From: Antedon mediterranea
Lineage: Eukaryota; Echinodermata; Crinoidea; Comatulida; Antedonidae
Assembly (NCBI RefSeq): GCF_964355755.1
Contig: NC_092670.1
Coordinates: 459,001 to 523,000, forward strand
Length of the DNA stretch: 64,000 nt
Direction of reading: 5' to 3'
The translations under genes were made by a program, and so were the position numbers. Below, piece by piece: positions 22,836 to 37,100 of the stretch (its first letter is position 1; each line of letters opens with the position of its first letter). The notes under the pieces were generated by a model. It had not been told where the DNA came from and did no database searches. It was given only the letters and a program-made list of their open reading frames with translations.

Positions 22836-25194
22836 AACTCCAAGATTGGTGGAGGTCCAGAGTGAGACAAAACGTAGCCACAAGAAATAAAGGGATAAAG
22901 TTGTGCAGATTTCGCAAGAAAAGGGAACAATCTCTGTTTAAGCAATTGGATTGCCAAAAGCCTCTTAAAAGGTTGAAACAGTCTTGTTTAATCACTGCTA
23001 ACATACACTACCAGGTACAATTATTTCAAGGATAAAAATAACTAATTTTAGGGTTGATGACATGGTATACAATGACAATTAATGTAAACATTAAATACTG
23101 TACTATATTCTGTACAGTTGTTATTTATAAATTCTACATAAGCACAGGAAGTGTTGGTAGGAGAGGTCAATTAATGTGTTCACCCCACCCCCTTCACCTC
23201 CCACAAAAAGATATGGAAGGCCAACATTACCCTTTAACAACATTATCAGAGTGACACTCAATTACAGTCACCCCTGCACTTATGTGTAAGAACAATGTTA
23301 TTATGTTAAAATCCCAAAAAGTGATTTTAAATAAATTTAAACAATTTGATGTCAAATATACAATTCATATTAATGACTTAAAACACATAAAATTAGATTT
23401 TAGAAGTTAGTTAAATCAAAGATTGTAAATAGAAAATTTATTAAAAATTCACGAATATGCAATAAACAAGTGAGCAACTATGTACAAAATACATGAATAA
23501 ATGAAAGTAAATACTAAATTATTTTAATCCATACTATACATATGCATATGTATACATATACATACTATATATAATTATGTTATCTGGTCCCTATATATAA
23601 ATTTAAAACTAAACAAATCACTCTTTCACTTTAAAAAACCATTGTTAGTACAAAATATGAAGTAACAATAAAAAATGGAATTATTGGACACAACATTGTT
23701 AGGAACTTAAGTAAACTTAGTGTGTTCTTAAGTGCTTGATCATACAATATTGGTTATGCATAATTAAACAGAGAGTTTATTGTGTCAAATTGATTTTACA
23801 GTTTAATATAATTTAATCTATTTAGCAATATTAAAAAACTTTCTAGAATTATGTAATCTTTTTAGTGAAACAATCTATTTGTTGTTGGAGCATATACCAT
23901 TGAGTGGTGGCTCTCAACCACAAGTGAAAAACATAGCCTATACTAGTTTATCTAAAGTATATATATTAATATATTAGTGCTCTCTGCACGGCGCCATCGC
24001 CTTGGCCAAGGTGTTGTATGTATGATGGATTGTTAACAGATTCTCTGGATTGGTTATGGCGTCCTAACTCCACACTGGATTGCCTAGTTACAGCAATATT
24101 GTACTAAAAAAGTAAACAATGTAGACAACACACAAGTTGATTAGTGAAATGAAAATGTTAACAATGACGGATGATTTCTATTGCCTAAAACTATCATATT
24201 TAAAGGTACATATTTTGAAAATAGCTCAGTTCGTTTAAACTTTTTTATGTTAATTAAATAAAACATTATAATATAAAATATTCTACTAGTTAAATAAGAT
24301 TTTATGTTAATATTAGTAATATATATTACCATATAGTATAAAAATATTTAACAAATACATAACGTGTGTTTTAATTATTTAACAACAACTTGATACATAT
24401 GTAAATCTTTTATCGTTCAACTTAACGTTCATTAATTTTTGCAGCTTAATGTTTAACAGATTTAATATATCTATTTTAGAATAGAATTAACAAAGAACTC
24501 TTTTTCAGAATTTATTCATTGCTTCCTGGGAACTGAATTACAATGTAATTTCTATAATGTACCTTCAACGGTATCATAAACATGAACCAATAATAATTCT
24601 TGCTTATTCTATGAAAGCTACGATAACAGATTTACAATAGTGTATTATAAAATGATACAGATATTAGCTGTACAACAATGTATATAGTCACACAAGAATG
24701 CAATACTGTACATGCTATATATACGTTTAATTCTGTTTTGATGCAGGTATCCTCCTCCCCTAATAAAAGTGGGAAAAGATTCTATACCCACATCAATACA
24801 GAAATATAGTGCTATACTATGATATGTGGATGAAGTTACAACAACAAATGAAAGACACACAACAGATATATACAAGGATGCATTTTTACAATAAGAGAAT
24901 AAACACAACACCCCTTAAAATATAATTACATTCTTCTTTAACATATATGACATTGTTTATATACCACCAATTAATAAATTTAATCCATAAAAATCTTATT
25001 TGATAAAATTTAGCATTTATAATTATTACATAATTCATTTTTTTTTTTAAGTAATTGGTGGAAAATGTCAAAGTTCAAAAGTAGAGATTGCTTAATCCAA
25101 TCCACAGCATAATATTCAGTCCAGAAATGAGCGGCAAGAATTTCGACTTTTGTTTGCAGATCAGCAGCGGCGGCGGCCAGTCGGTAGGGCACCC

Positions 25195-28100
25195 TCAACC
25201 AGAATCTTGATTTCGAGAACGACCAGACATTGCCAAGGTATACTGTAATGGCAAAATATGTAAAAGCACCAATCACCATACAGGATAGTAAAAGGATAGT
25301 AACAACAACCAGTGGTGGATCAAACAGGGTTTCCTATTGGCTAATTGGATGGAAGGTGATTGTGGGAGAAATAAATCAATCAATTATGTGAAAATATACC
25401 CCCTGATTTTTTGAGTAAATATTTAAATTTATGTTTTTAGGTTAAAATTGGATTTGATTATGTGTAGCATCATTGCTAAATATTACAGTATTCTGTTTTA
25501 GATCTAAATGGTTGTAAAAATACTGCAAATTGAATGGTAACTTACAACTGTATTATAAAATGATTTCTGTTAAATTGTCAATTTTGAGCACTAGGGAATT
25601 TAAACAGGCTGGGATCATCAAATATTTTCATTTTCAGTTTGGTAGATATAATGATCATTAGATACAGTTGTTTTTTAACTAAATTATATTTTGAAGAAAA
25701 GAAGGAACATTAAATTTATTTTATTACCATATTTTAATGTAATGTTTCAAAATTGATTTTGCAATTTCTAACTCAAATAATTTCGCAACAGTGCCAAATG
25801 GAACAATGTTGGCACTTAATTGAATGAGTATATTACTTTTAGTTTCATCCAAGTCAAAAAAAAAGAATTAAATTGTATTCTGGAAAAATCTATACTGTTC
25901 TTGAAATAGCTGTGGACACACAGTGGGTTATGGAGTGTATTATAATTATAGTAGTAAGTACATTATGGAACATTGAATATGATTGGTTAAAATGCTAACA
26001 AATGAATGTGTTATAGTTGGGTGTTATAGTGCTAACAATTCACAAATAAATAACAAATATAAAAAAAAAACACAAATAATCATCATTTTTGCCAGATAAA
26101 TCATTATTTTTTTTTGTATTAAATGGAAATAAAGTATTAAGTATATAACCACTCATGGTATCAATAAATTAAGTATTAAGTATATAACCACCCATGGTAT
26201 CAATAAATTAAGTATTAAGTATATAACCACTCATGGTATCAATAAATTATTCATATAACAAATGTTTTTGTAAATATATACAGTAGAGGGATAGCAATAT
26301 TATTATAGGTAGGCCTATTATTATAGGTAGGCCTATTATTATAGGTAGGCCTATTATTATAGGTAGGCCTATTATTATAGGTAGGCATATTCTCCATTAT
26401 AAAGTATAAATCCAAAAACTTAAAAATGAAAAACCAAACTGGCAGATGACCCAAGAATTATTGAACCTGATTAATGTAACCAGAAAGGGCTATTGTATCC
26501 ACCATTGGTTTAAAAAGAAAGGCTAAAAGAAATTTAGTAAGGTATAGCGTTAAAAACACCCATAAAACATTAGAGTACAAAAGTACCAAACAATATATAG
26601 GAAATCCACTCATTATTAATTTCTGGAAATAGAATAGTTTGCAATAGTAGCAAGTATTACCGAGCATGTGCAGATTGTAACGCTTGAATACATTAAAAAG
26701 AATGTGTAAATGTTGCGATTGAATGTTGTCATAATGTCATGTGATCAAACGCAACAAACTGCACAACATACAGAATGGTATAAGCAAAAAATGCAGTTAT
26801 CAAAGGGCAGCTAAGATATGTAGCACTAGGCTAGGTGTAAACAATCTAAACATCTCCTGCAATTTCTGTGGAGAATGATGGGAATTTCCAGGCAACAGAT
26901 GTTTCTTTTGTAGAACTTACCCATCGTCTTCACATATACGCATACTGATAGAGTACATAGGGATGTAGAAGGAGAAAAGCCAATAAGCAAAATAGCATTG
27001 AAGCAAGATAAAAGAACTTGTTTATTTATAAGTATTAATATGCAATCAGAATACTACTGCAGTATTAGGTGTTGTATTGGTAATAGATTCTATCTAATGT
27101 TAGTGTTAGAAGTCGGTGTGTACTTACAGATGGCGGTGGTGAGTCGTGACCGTGTCTTCGTATCAAAGGGTCATCCTCGTACCTATAATCTTGATTGTAT
27201 GCTACACTGCTTGCTGCAAAGCTAGGATCTCTGTCAAAATCAATCAAAATCTATTACAAAAATCGGATTTTACTGATTCTAAACATTTAGAAAGCTGCTT
27301 AAATTAAATTTCTAAATTAAAGTTCTAAAATTATATGAATCATTGTTTACCTGTTATAATCTGGTATAGTCGGTGACCCTAGACCTGATTGACGCTGTGG
27401 TGACCTAGAAGGGTCATTGCGACGACTAAATCGTTCAAGCGTGGCACTTGGATTATCTGGTGGCAGGAATGGATCCTCTCTATCTACTTCATAATCAGCT
27501 TTCCTATAAATTACACAAACATTAATTCATCATCATGAACATCTTCTCCAATCAGAGCGATTATTGGCCGAGTGTGCATAAACTTATGAATTTTTCCTTT
27601 CAAATCATTCTCTATAATTTGTTTATTATTAATAGAATTTGCTGATATGCGAATAAATGAAATGAAAACAATAATCATTGAAACATTGAGATAATAATTA
27701 TGACTAAAGCTCTGTCTACACTATCAAACTAGTGATATACAGTAACATCATATGTTTATATATGGGCACATCACATTTGTTTGACACATAAAGTTTGATT
27801 GTGTGGACCATGGAGAAATAAGCTTATTTCTCCATGTGTGGACAGAGCTTGGATTATCAATGAGTTTCATAAACTTACCTTTTTGCAATAATTGGCAAAG
27901 TACAGGAGGAAATGAGAACTGTGAAGAAGATACCAGATAAGATTGAGCCTATCATCATGAAACTGATACCAGTGCTGTTGAACAAGAAGGAAATAGAACA
28001 TTAAAATTAAAGGGTCTATCTGAATACTGTATTTAAAATAAAAGTGTATAGCATGGTATAAAAATAGATCACAGTGAAGTCATCAATGACGGCCATGTGT

Positions 28101-31100
28101 ATAAAAGTGTATAGCATGGTATAAAAATAGATCTCAGTGAAGTCATCAATGACGGCCATGTGTATAAAAGTGTATAGCATGGTATAAAAATAGATCACAG
28201 TGAAGTCATCAATGACGGCCATGTGTATAAAAGTGTATAGCATGAGATAAAAATAGATCACAGTGAAGTCATCAATGACGGCCATGTGTATAAAAGTGTA
28301 TAGCATGGTATAAAAATAGATCACAGTGAAGTCATCAATGACGGCCATGTGTATAAAAGTGTATAGCATGGTATAAAAATAGATCACAGTGAAGTCATCA
28401 ATGACGGCCATGTGTATAAAAGTGTATAGCATGGTATAAAAATAGATCACAGTGAAGTCATCAATGACGGCCATGTGTATAAAAGTGTATAGCATGGTAT
28501 AAAAACAGATCACAGTGAAGTCATCAATGACGGCCATGTGTATAAAAGTGTATAGCATGGTATAAAAATAGATCACAGTGAAGTCATCAATGACGGCCAT
28601 GTGTATAAAAGTGTATAGCATGGTATAAAAATAGATCACAGTGAAGTCATCAATGACGGCCATGTGTATAAAAGTGTATAGCATGGTATAAAAATAGATC
28701 TCAGTGAAGTCATCAATGACGGCCATGTGTATAAAAGTGTATAGCATGGTATAAAAATAGATCACAGTGAAGTCATCAATGACGGCCATGTGTATAAAAG
28801 TGTATAGCATGGTATAAAAATAGATCACAGTGAAGTCATCAATGACGGCCATGTGTATAAAAGTGTATAGCATGGTATAAAAATAGATCACAGTGAAGTC
28901 ATCAATGACGGCCATGTGTATAAAAGTGTATAGCATGGTATAAAAATAGATCACAGTGAAGTCATCAATGACGGCCATGTGTATAAAAGTGTATAGCATG
29001 GTATAAAAATAGATCACAGTGAAGTCATCAATGACGGCCATGTGTATAAAAGTGTATAGCATGGTATAAAAATAGATCACAGTGAAGTCATCAATGACGG
29101 CCATGTGTATAAAAGTGTATAGCATGGTATAAAAATAGATCACAGTGAAGTCATCACTGACGGCCATGTGTATAAAAGTGTATAGCATGGTATAAAAATA
29201 GATCACAGTGAAGTCATCACTGACGGCCATGTGTATAAAAGTGTATAGCATGGTATAAAAATAGATCACAGTGAAGTCATCAATGACGGCCATGTGTATA
29301 AAAGTGTATAGCATGGTATAAAAATAGATCACAGTGAAGTCATCAATGACGGCCATGTGTATAAAAGTGTATAGCATGGTATAAAAATAGATCACAGTGA
29401 AGTCATCAATGACGGCCATGTGTATAAAAGTGTATAGCATGGTATAAAAATAGATCACAGTGAAGTCATCAATGACGGCCATGTGTATAAAAGTGTATAG
29501 CATGGTATAAAAATAGATCTCAGTGAAGTCATCAATGACGGCCATGTGTATAAAAGTGTATAGCATGGTATAAAAATAGATCACAGTGAAGTCATCAATG
29601 ACGGCCATGTGTATAAAAGTGTATAGCATGGTATAAAAATAGATCACAGTGAAGTCATCAATGACGGCCATGTGTATAAAAGTGTATAGCATGGTATAAA
29701 AATAGATCACAGTGAAGTCATCAATGACGGCCATGTGTATAAAAGTGTATAGCATGGTATAAAAATAGATCACAGTGAAGTCATCAATGACGGCCATGTG
29801 TATAAAAGTGTATAGCATGGTATAAAAATAGATCTCAGTGAAGTCATCACTGACGGCCATGTGTATAAAAGTGTATAGCATGGTATAAAAATAGATCACA
29901 GTGAAGTCATCAATGACGGCCATGTGTATAAAAGTGTATAGCATGGTATAAAAATAGATCACAGTGAAGTCATCAATGACGGCCATGTGTATAAAAGTGT
30001 ATAGCATGGTATAAAAATAGATCACAGTGAAGTCATCAATGACGGCCATGTGTATAAAAGTGTATAGCATGGTATAAAAATAGATCTCAGTGAAGTCATC
30101 AATGACGGCCATGTGTATAAAAGTGTATAGCATGGTATAAAAATAGATCACAGTGAAGTCATCAATGACGGCCATGTGTATAAAAGTGTATAGCATGGTA
30201 TAAAAATAGATCACAGTGAAGTCATCAATGACGGCCATGTGTATAAAAGTGTATAGCATGGTATAAAAATAGATCACAGTGAAGTCATCAATGACGGCCA
30301 TGTGTATAAAAGTGTATAGCATGGTATAAAAATAGATCACAGTGAAGTCATCAATGACGGCCATGTGTATAAAAGTGTATAGCATGGTATAAAAATAGAT
30401 CACAGTGAAGTCATCAATGACGGCCATGTGTATAAAAGTGTATAGCATGGTATAAAAATAGATCACAGTGAAGTCATCAATGACGGCCATGTGTATAAAA
30501 GTGTATAGCATGGTATAAAAATAGATCACAGTGAAGTCATCAATGACGGCCATGTGTATAAAAGTGTATAGCATGGTATAAAAATAGATCACAGTGAAGT
30601 CATCAATGACGGCCATGTGTATAAAAGTGTATAGCATGGTATAAAAATAGATCACAGTGAAGTCATCAATGACGGCCATGTGTATAAAAGTGTATAGCAT
30701 GGTATAAAAATAGATCACAGTGAAGTCATCAATGACGGCCATGTGTATAAAAGTGTATAGCATGGTATAAAAATAGATCACAGTGAAGTCATCAATGACG
30801 GCCATGTGTATAAAAGTGTATAGCATGGTATAAAAATAGATCACAGTGAAGTCATCAATGACGGCCATGTGTATAAAAGTGTATAGCATGGTATAAAAAT
30901 AGATCTCAGTGAAGTCATCAATGACGGCCATGTGTATAAAAGTGTATAGCATGGTATAAAAATAGATCACAGTGAAGTCATCAATGACGGCCATGTGTAT
31001 AAAAGTGTATAGCATGGTATAAAAATAGATCACAGTGAAGTCATCAATGACGGCCATGTGTATAAAAGTGTATAGCATGGTATAAAAATAGATCACAGTG

Positions 31101-34100
31101 AAGTCATCAATGACGGCCATGTGTATAAAAGTGTATAGCATGGTATAAAAATAGATCACAGTGAAGTCATCAATGACGGCCATGTGTATAAAAGTGTATA
31201 GCATGGTATAAAAATAGATCACAGTGAAGTCATCAATGACGGCCATGTGTATAAAAGTGTATAGCATGGTATAAAAATAGATCTCAGTGAAGTCATCAAT
31301 GATGGCCATGTGTATAAAAGTGTATAGCATGGTATAAAAATAGATCTCAGTGAAGTCATCAATGACGGCCATGTGTATAAAAGTGTATAGCATGGTATAA
31401 AAATAGATCACAGTGAAGTCATCAATGACGGCCATGTGTATAAAAGTGTATAGCATGGTATAAAAATAGATCACAGTGAAGTCATCAATGACGGCCATGT
31501 GTATAAAAGTGTATAGCATGGTATAAAAATAGATCACAGTGAAGTCATCAATGACGGCCATGTGTATAAAAGTGTATAGCATGGTATAAAAATAGATCAC
31601 AGTGAAGTCATCAATGACGGCCATGTGTATAAAAGTGTATAGCATGGTATAAAAATAGATCACAGTGAAGTCATCAATGACGGCCATGTGTATAAAAGTG
31701 TATAGCATGGTATAAAAATAGATCACAGTGAAGTCATCAATGACGGCCATGTGTATAAAAGTGTATAGCATGGTATAAAAATAGATCTCAGTGAAGTCAT
31801 CAATGATGGCCATGTGTATAAAAGTGTATAGCATGGTATAAAAATAGATCTCAGTGAAGTCATCAATGACGGCCATGTGTATAAAAGTGTATAGCATGGT
31901 ATAAAAATAGATCACAGTGAAGTCATCAATGACGGCCATGTGTATAAAAGTGTATAGCATGGTATAAAAATAGATCACAGTGAAGTCATCAATGACGGCC
32001 ATGTGTATAAAAGTGTATAGCATGGTATAAAAATAGATCACAGTGAAGTCATCAATGACGGCCATGTGTATAAAAGTGTATAGCATGGTATAAAAATAGA
32101 TCACAGTGAAGTCATCAATGACGGCCATGTGTATAAAAGTGTATAGCATGGTATAAAAATAGATCTCAGTGAAGTCATCAATGACGGCCATGTGTATAAA
32201 AGTGTATAGCATGGTATAAAAATAGATCTCAGTGAAGTCATCAATGACGGCCATGTGTATAAAAGTGTATAGCATGGTATAAAAATAGATCACAGTGAAG
32301 TCATCAATGACGGCCATGTGACTTGAGAAAAAGACGACTACAAGAACAATAACAGTAACTGTATACATGCTAGAATCTAATGATTTAAGAGGGATTTTAT
32401 CACCTTCATGAAACAGTCTATAGTCTGCAAATAAAATATGCATTGGAAAACAAACAATTGAAGTTAAAAAATGTTGTTTACTGACTGACTTACATTGTAT
32501 CATAGCACATAGAGTACAGACCAATCACATAGTCTGTCTTTAATGTGTTGCAGTTGACGCTAGCAACCAGGTTTTGAAGCTGCAAACTTGTTGACTGGAA
32601 TGTTTTGTCGAGTTTATTCAGAATTTCCTAAAAATAAAAAAACAATGAATTTAATTACAGAGGAAAAATAGGTTTACTACATACAACCTTCATACAACAT
32701 GATGAAATAATGCGTAGGAGGTCAAAGGGTAGAGAATTTTAAAATATGACTTTTATGATTTCAAATTGCATCCATTGGCATACAAAGATCAAGCAACATC
32801 AAACCATGAAAAAGAATGGCCTATTGTATTAGGTTTTTAGTTGTGTATAAATGATTGTGCTAGAAAATACAACTGCTGAAAGAAGTCCACTTTTCACAAA
32901 TCACTCTTTAGATTTCTGTCCGATGAATAGATAAAAATGATCAATTAATAATTAATATATCTAGGTTGTTGTTGATCAGCAGTTTTTAAAAATATTTATG
33001 TTGGTAGATGAAAAATGTTAGGTCATAACTTGTAGTCACGTTAACCATTTTAAAAATATAAAATAGCTACTAACAGTAGAATGCATACAAGCCTCCCTCT
33101 AACATCATCATCATTGTAACATTATATTCGTAACTTTTTATAATCGTCACAACTGCGACGCAGAAAATATTATCAACATTTCATCTCTCCTCATGAATTA
33201 TTCATGTTGTCTTGAATACGTAATTAGCAAAATACATAAATTATTCATATTGTACTGATTACATAATATTGAATTTATTCATCTAAGATCATCTTACAAA
33301 TCAACTGGGATTGTTCAAGTAATGTATGAGGAGTTTCAAGAGATTACATTTTATTGTCATTTGTCTACTACTGTATGCATCAACATAATCTCACATATCA
33401 TTCCTTTGTTGTTTTTTTTTCTGCTGCCGTAGTACTTCCAAGTAGTTTGCTAATATTAATAAATGTAACAATATCTTTTATAATCATACAGTATTCGTTT
33501 AGTAGTAACTGATTAAATAGAATTTAATAATAAACCATAACAATTCATGATATTGTTTTCAGAAAATCATTGAGAATTTTTTAGAAATATGTTTACGTCA
33601 GCAAGTGTAAATACTGTATCAATCAACTTACTCATATTATTCATGAATATTTCCTGTATTGGTGGTTAGATGTTTAATTCTGATCATATAACATATTTAT
33701 ACAGAAATAATACCAAACTAATTATTAAATGTATTGCTACATGACCTCTCTCCAACGTTATAAATTTTGAGAATTTTTTTTTTTTTAAAGACACTACACA
33801 ACTCTCGACGTGTAGTACTGTGTTTGGTTTAAAACATTTAGAAAATTACAGAGGAATAGGTTTTTGCCACAAACAGGCATATCCCTCATGGGTATAGTCC
33901 AAGTATTGAAATTTGAGTTTTTATAAGAAATGCTCACCAATCATTTTTTTCCTGAACCAGGGTTTACCTGGATATAGCCCCACCCTCAAAGTTGACCAAT
34001 TTCGTGTTCTAGGGACTGGGATTATACCAGAGGATATTTGCTTGTTAATTGTTTGTATTCATATTATCTTGTAATCTTATGTTGAAACCGAATAAAATCA

Positions 34101-37100
34101 AATCAAATACGGTACTAGTTTTATAATATAGGGAAAAAAAATGCCAATCAAAATGGAGTATCTGTACAATGAATCTAGCAATAGGAAGGAAGCCATTGGT
34201 TTATGCATACAGTATTTATGGACAGTGAACAGCACAGCATTCATCCAAAAACGGATGACTAATTATTCCCAGTAGAATCTGTGAGAATATATTGATTCCA
34301 GGAAACAAACTGACCACATTTAAAAAACATTTACAGTTATACCATTCTACCATTTGTAGATTTAGAACAATATATACAAAAATGTATAAATAATTCATGT
34401 GCCTAAAGGGTAAACATTAATGTATAAATAATTCATGTGCCTACAGGGTAAACATGAATTTTGAAGACAATTTTCTATTATAACAACAAATTATTCATAG
34501 GGCTTGGGGTACAAGTAAATTTAGGTAAATTATACATATACAGTCAACTCTCCCAGTGAACCTGACTCTCTGAAAACCAGAAAATCTCCCAATAACAGAC
34601 TTTTCTAGAAGTCGAGTCCTAAATTCATTTTTTTCCATTGAAACACATTCCGAATACCAGACTTTCTGGAAAGTCAGACATATTTGGCCACTGGCCCAAA
34701 GGCGACGGGTATTGGGAGAGTTGACTGTACCATAATAAAATGATAACAATGTTTATACTAAAAATATCAACAATTTGTTTTAAAGTTCATTAAAATGCTA
34801 TTTGAAAGTAGCAATTCAAAACCATTTACATGGATGATGCATTAGGTCACGTACATAGGTTATCCTTGTTATACAATAGAACATTAAATAATATTACAAT
34901 ATTGCCCTTGTAACATCTACCACAATTATTCTTTATTGTATACCAGGCTATATCAAATAATGGCCATAATATTAGAATCGATACTGTTTCACTTTTCAAA
35001 ATATCTAAAAATAAAAATTCTAGATAAGTTTTTTCTATATTTGTATTGATGTTTACAATTGTTTGAACTTGTTTGAACTTGTCCGCAAACTATAATCTTT
35101 GTTTTTACTTTTAAGAGAGAAATTGTGGATGTAAAAATGTAGGAAAACAGGGACAAATTATTGATTTTGTTATTATAGAAATAAAATCAAGTGCGACTTT
35201 ACTGCAATAATTGTGCTATTCTCAACATGTTTTTAATTTCTGGTCTTTATTTTCTTCTTTGCCCTATGGACAATGGCTATTAGTTAATAATTTTTTTATT
35301 GCTTTTACCACCTATCTTTCTGCTATATATAAATATATATATAAATCCAAAGGCAAATTACTGAAAAAATGACAATGCTGTGGGTATCAGTGGCTGGATC
35401 TCAATGGAGATACAAAATAAAATAAGCAAAAAGCTAAATCAAAACGAGAAGTAAAACAGCCAGAAAAGTTAGCAGAGCTTTCGGGCAACACTAGCCCTTC
35501 ATCAGTGCAAGTGATTATAAATATATGCTATATATTGTTATTTTAAGCTTGTATTAGTACAATCTATTCTTTGCAAACTGGACATCCTTAGTTTGGCCCA
35601 CAATGCCTGTTTATGCTATACATTCTATTGCCTTCCATGTCTGTGGGTTGAAAATGGGGGCATCTCCACACAAAGGAAGTAGAATCTCTATCTACGTTTT
35701 AGGATGTCATTATTTAGGCGAAAACAGTTGAGTTTCCTCACTACACATGATCACGTGCACCGGACAAGCTTTATTAATTCCATCCTTTTGTTTTATCAAT
35801 TTAGTATTTATAATTATATTTACATAAGAACTAATTCAACATGATTTTTCTTAGGAAATCATCAAAAAAAATCTTGGTGTAAATAATATAGTGTTGCCTA
35901 AAGCAGCTATTTTATACATATTCTTCAACATTAAAACTTTTGAACCAATATTATGTTTCTGTGAACATTCTATTTCAACTAAATGTAAAGTCAACATCAA
36001 AAACCAATTTGAAAGATTGACTTAGTGTATTAAGAAAAAATGTATTTAATTATTAATTCATTAAATGTTTTCACTGTCTATTAACCTATTGCTGGATACT
36101 AATACTTTGTGTTATCATGTTAATGCATTCATTTGCGCAACTGGAAAAGATGTTGTGAGTTAAGTATTGAATAAAAAATGTTCTCTTTTTAGTTATTAAT
36201 AATCAATTTACTCGTACATTCCCTGTTTACAAATGTCCTTACATAACATAATATATGATATAATAATTTATTGAAACTACACCTTTACAATGGTGGCACC
36301 CGTACATACACGGTGCGTTCAGATAGACATTCAACAGATACAAATAAATAAAAACAAACAGATACAAAATGACATGATATTACTTACCACTGCATCTGAT
36401 TGAGGGCCAGCTAGGTTTTCAATCTTCTCCAATGTTGCCTCCGCTAAAGTCTCTGCTTGCTGTGCATCTCTCAGTGACTAAAACAAGAAACATTTATCTT
36501 AAAATGGTACACCAGTTTTGCGAGCTTGTGAGAATTTCATTAAAATAAATATAATTTAGTCTCTCATTTCAAGATATTATGCTGAGTTAAAGATATTGAT
36601 ATTAATAAGTAACATCGCAAGACTTTTTTAAAGTGAATTCCATGAGAATTTGAATTTCTTTACAAGAATAAATCTTTTAAAAACAAACAATTTTTAAAGC
36701 GACCATTTTAACAAGTTATAAGGTCAAATTTGTCATAAAATTATCAATATGATATAGAGAAATCCTGCGGAGCATAAACGTTGAACTCAAGAAGCTGTTT
36801 TAAAGCCAATTGTTGTCATGGCACTTGGCTGACGGTGTCAAAACGTGCTGATTATATCAACTCATTAATCCTAAAGGAAATGTAATCAAATCCTTGCAAG
36901 TTTTAGGAAAAATACAAATATTTTGACCTGGATATATTTTACATCTTCAACAATTTTCTGATTGGTTGAATTTATGACATGAATTAATTTATCTTGCTTC
37001 AGCTCTGTCTACACTATCAAACTAGTCTGACAAAAAAGTATGATGTGCCCAAATATGGTAGTGAAATGCCCAAATATGTTTAGTGATATGACATCATCAT

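Larger units (their letters stand above)
19873..25194. other. convergent 3' region: MAP2K and tweety 3' UTRs
   Basis: No convincing coding exon. MAP2K enters from the left and the tweety gene from the right. Facing poly(A) signals lie 34 bases apart: AATAAA at 21318-21323 (+) and TTTATT at 21357-21362 (AATAAA on -). If used, they give 3' UTRs of about 1.45 kb and 3.8 kb that abut or overlap. Other AATAAA-like words occur, so the ends are uncertain. The rest is AT-rich with two small tandem repeats. Confidence 0.4.
32628..36387. other. TTYH: tweety intron 9
   Basis: This 3.8-kb AT-rich intron has no coding exon I can support. It contains a pogo-type MITE (34541-34727), dispersed repeat B (about 33930-34040), a tail-like caaatcaaat stretch near 34100, the single-copy relative of the 48-bp satellite (35336-35446) and a hammerhead-like motif (35470-35510). 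Confidence 0.5.

Noticed and set aside
28016-32524. 1502-codon open frame on the minus strand
   Set aside because: It is a 63-bp intron satellite read 68 times. The period is divisible by three, and it overlaps the true tweety exon 10 in a different context.
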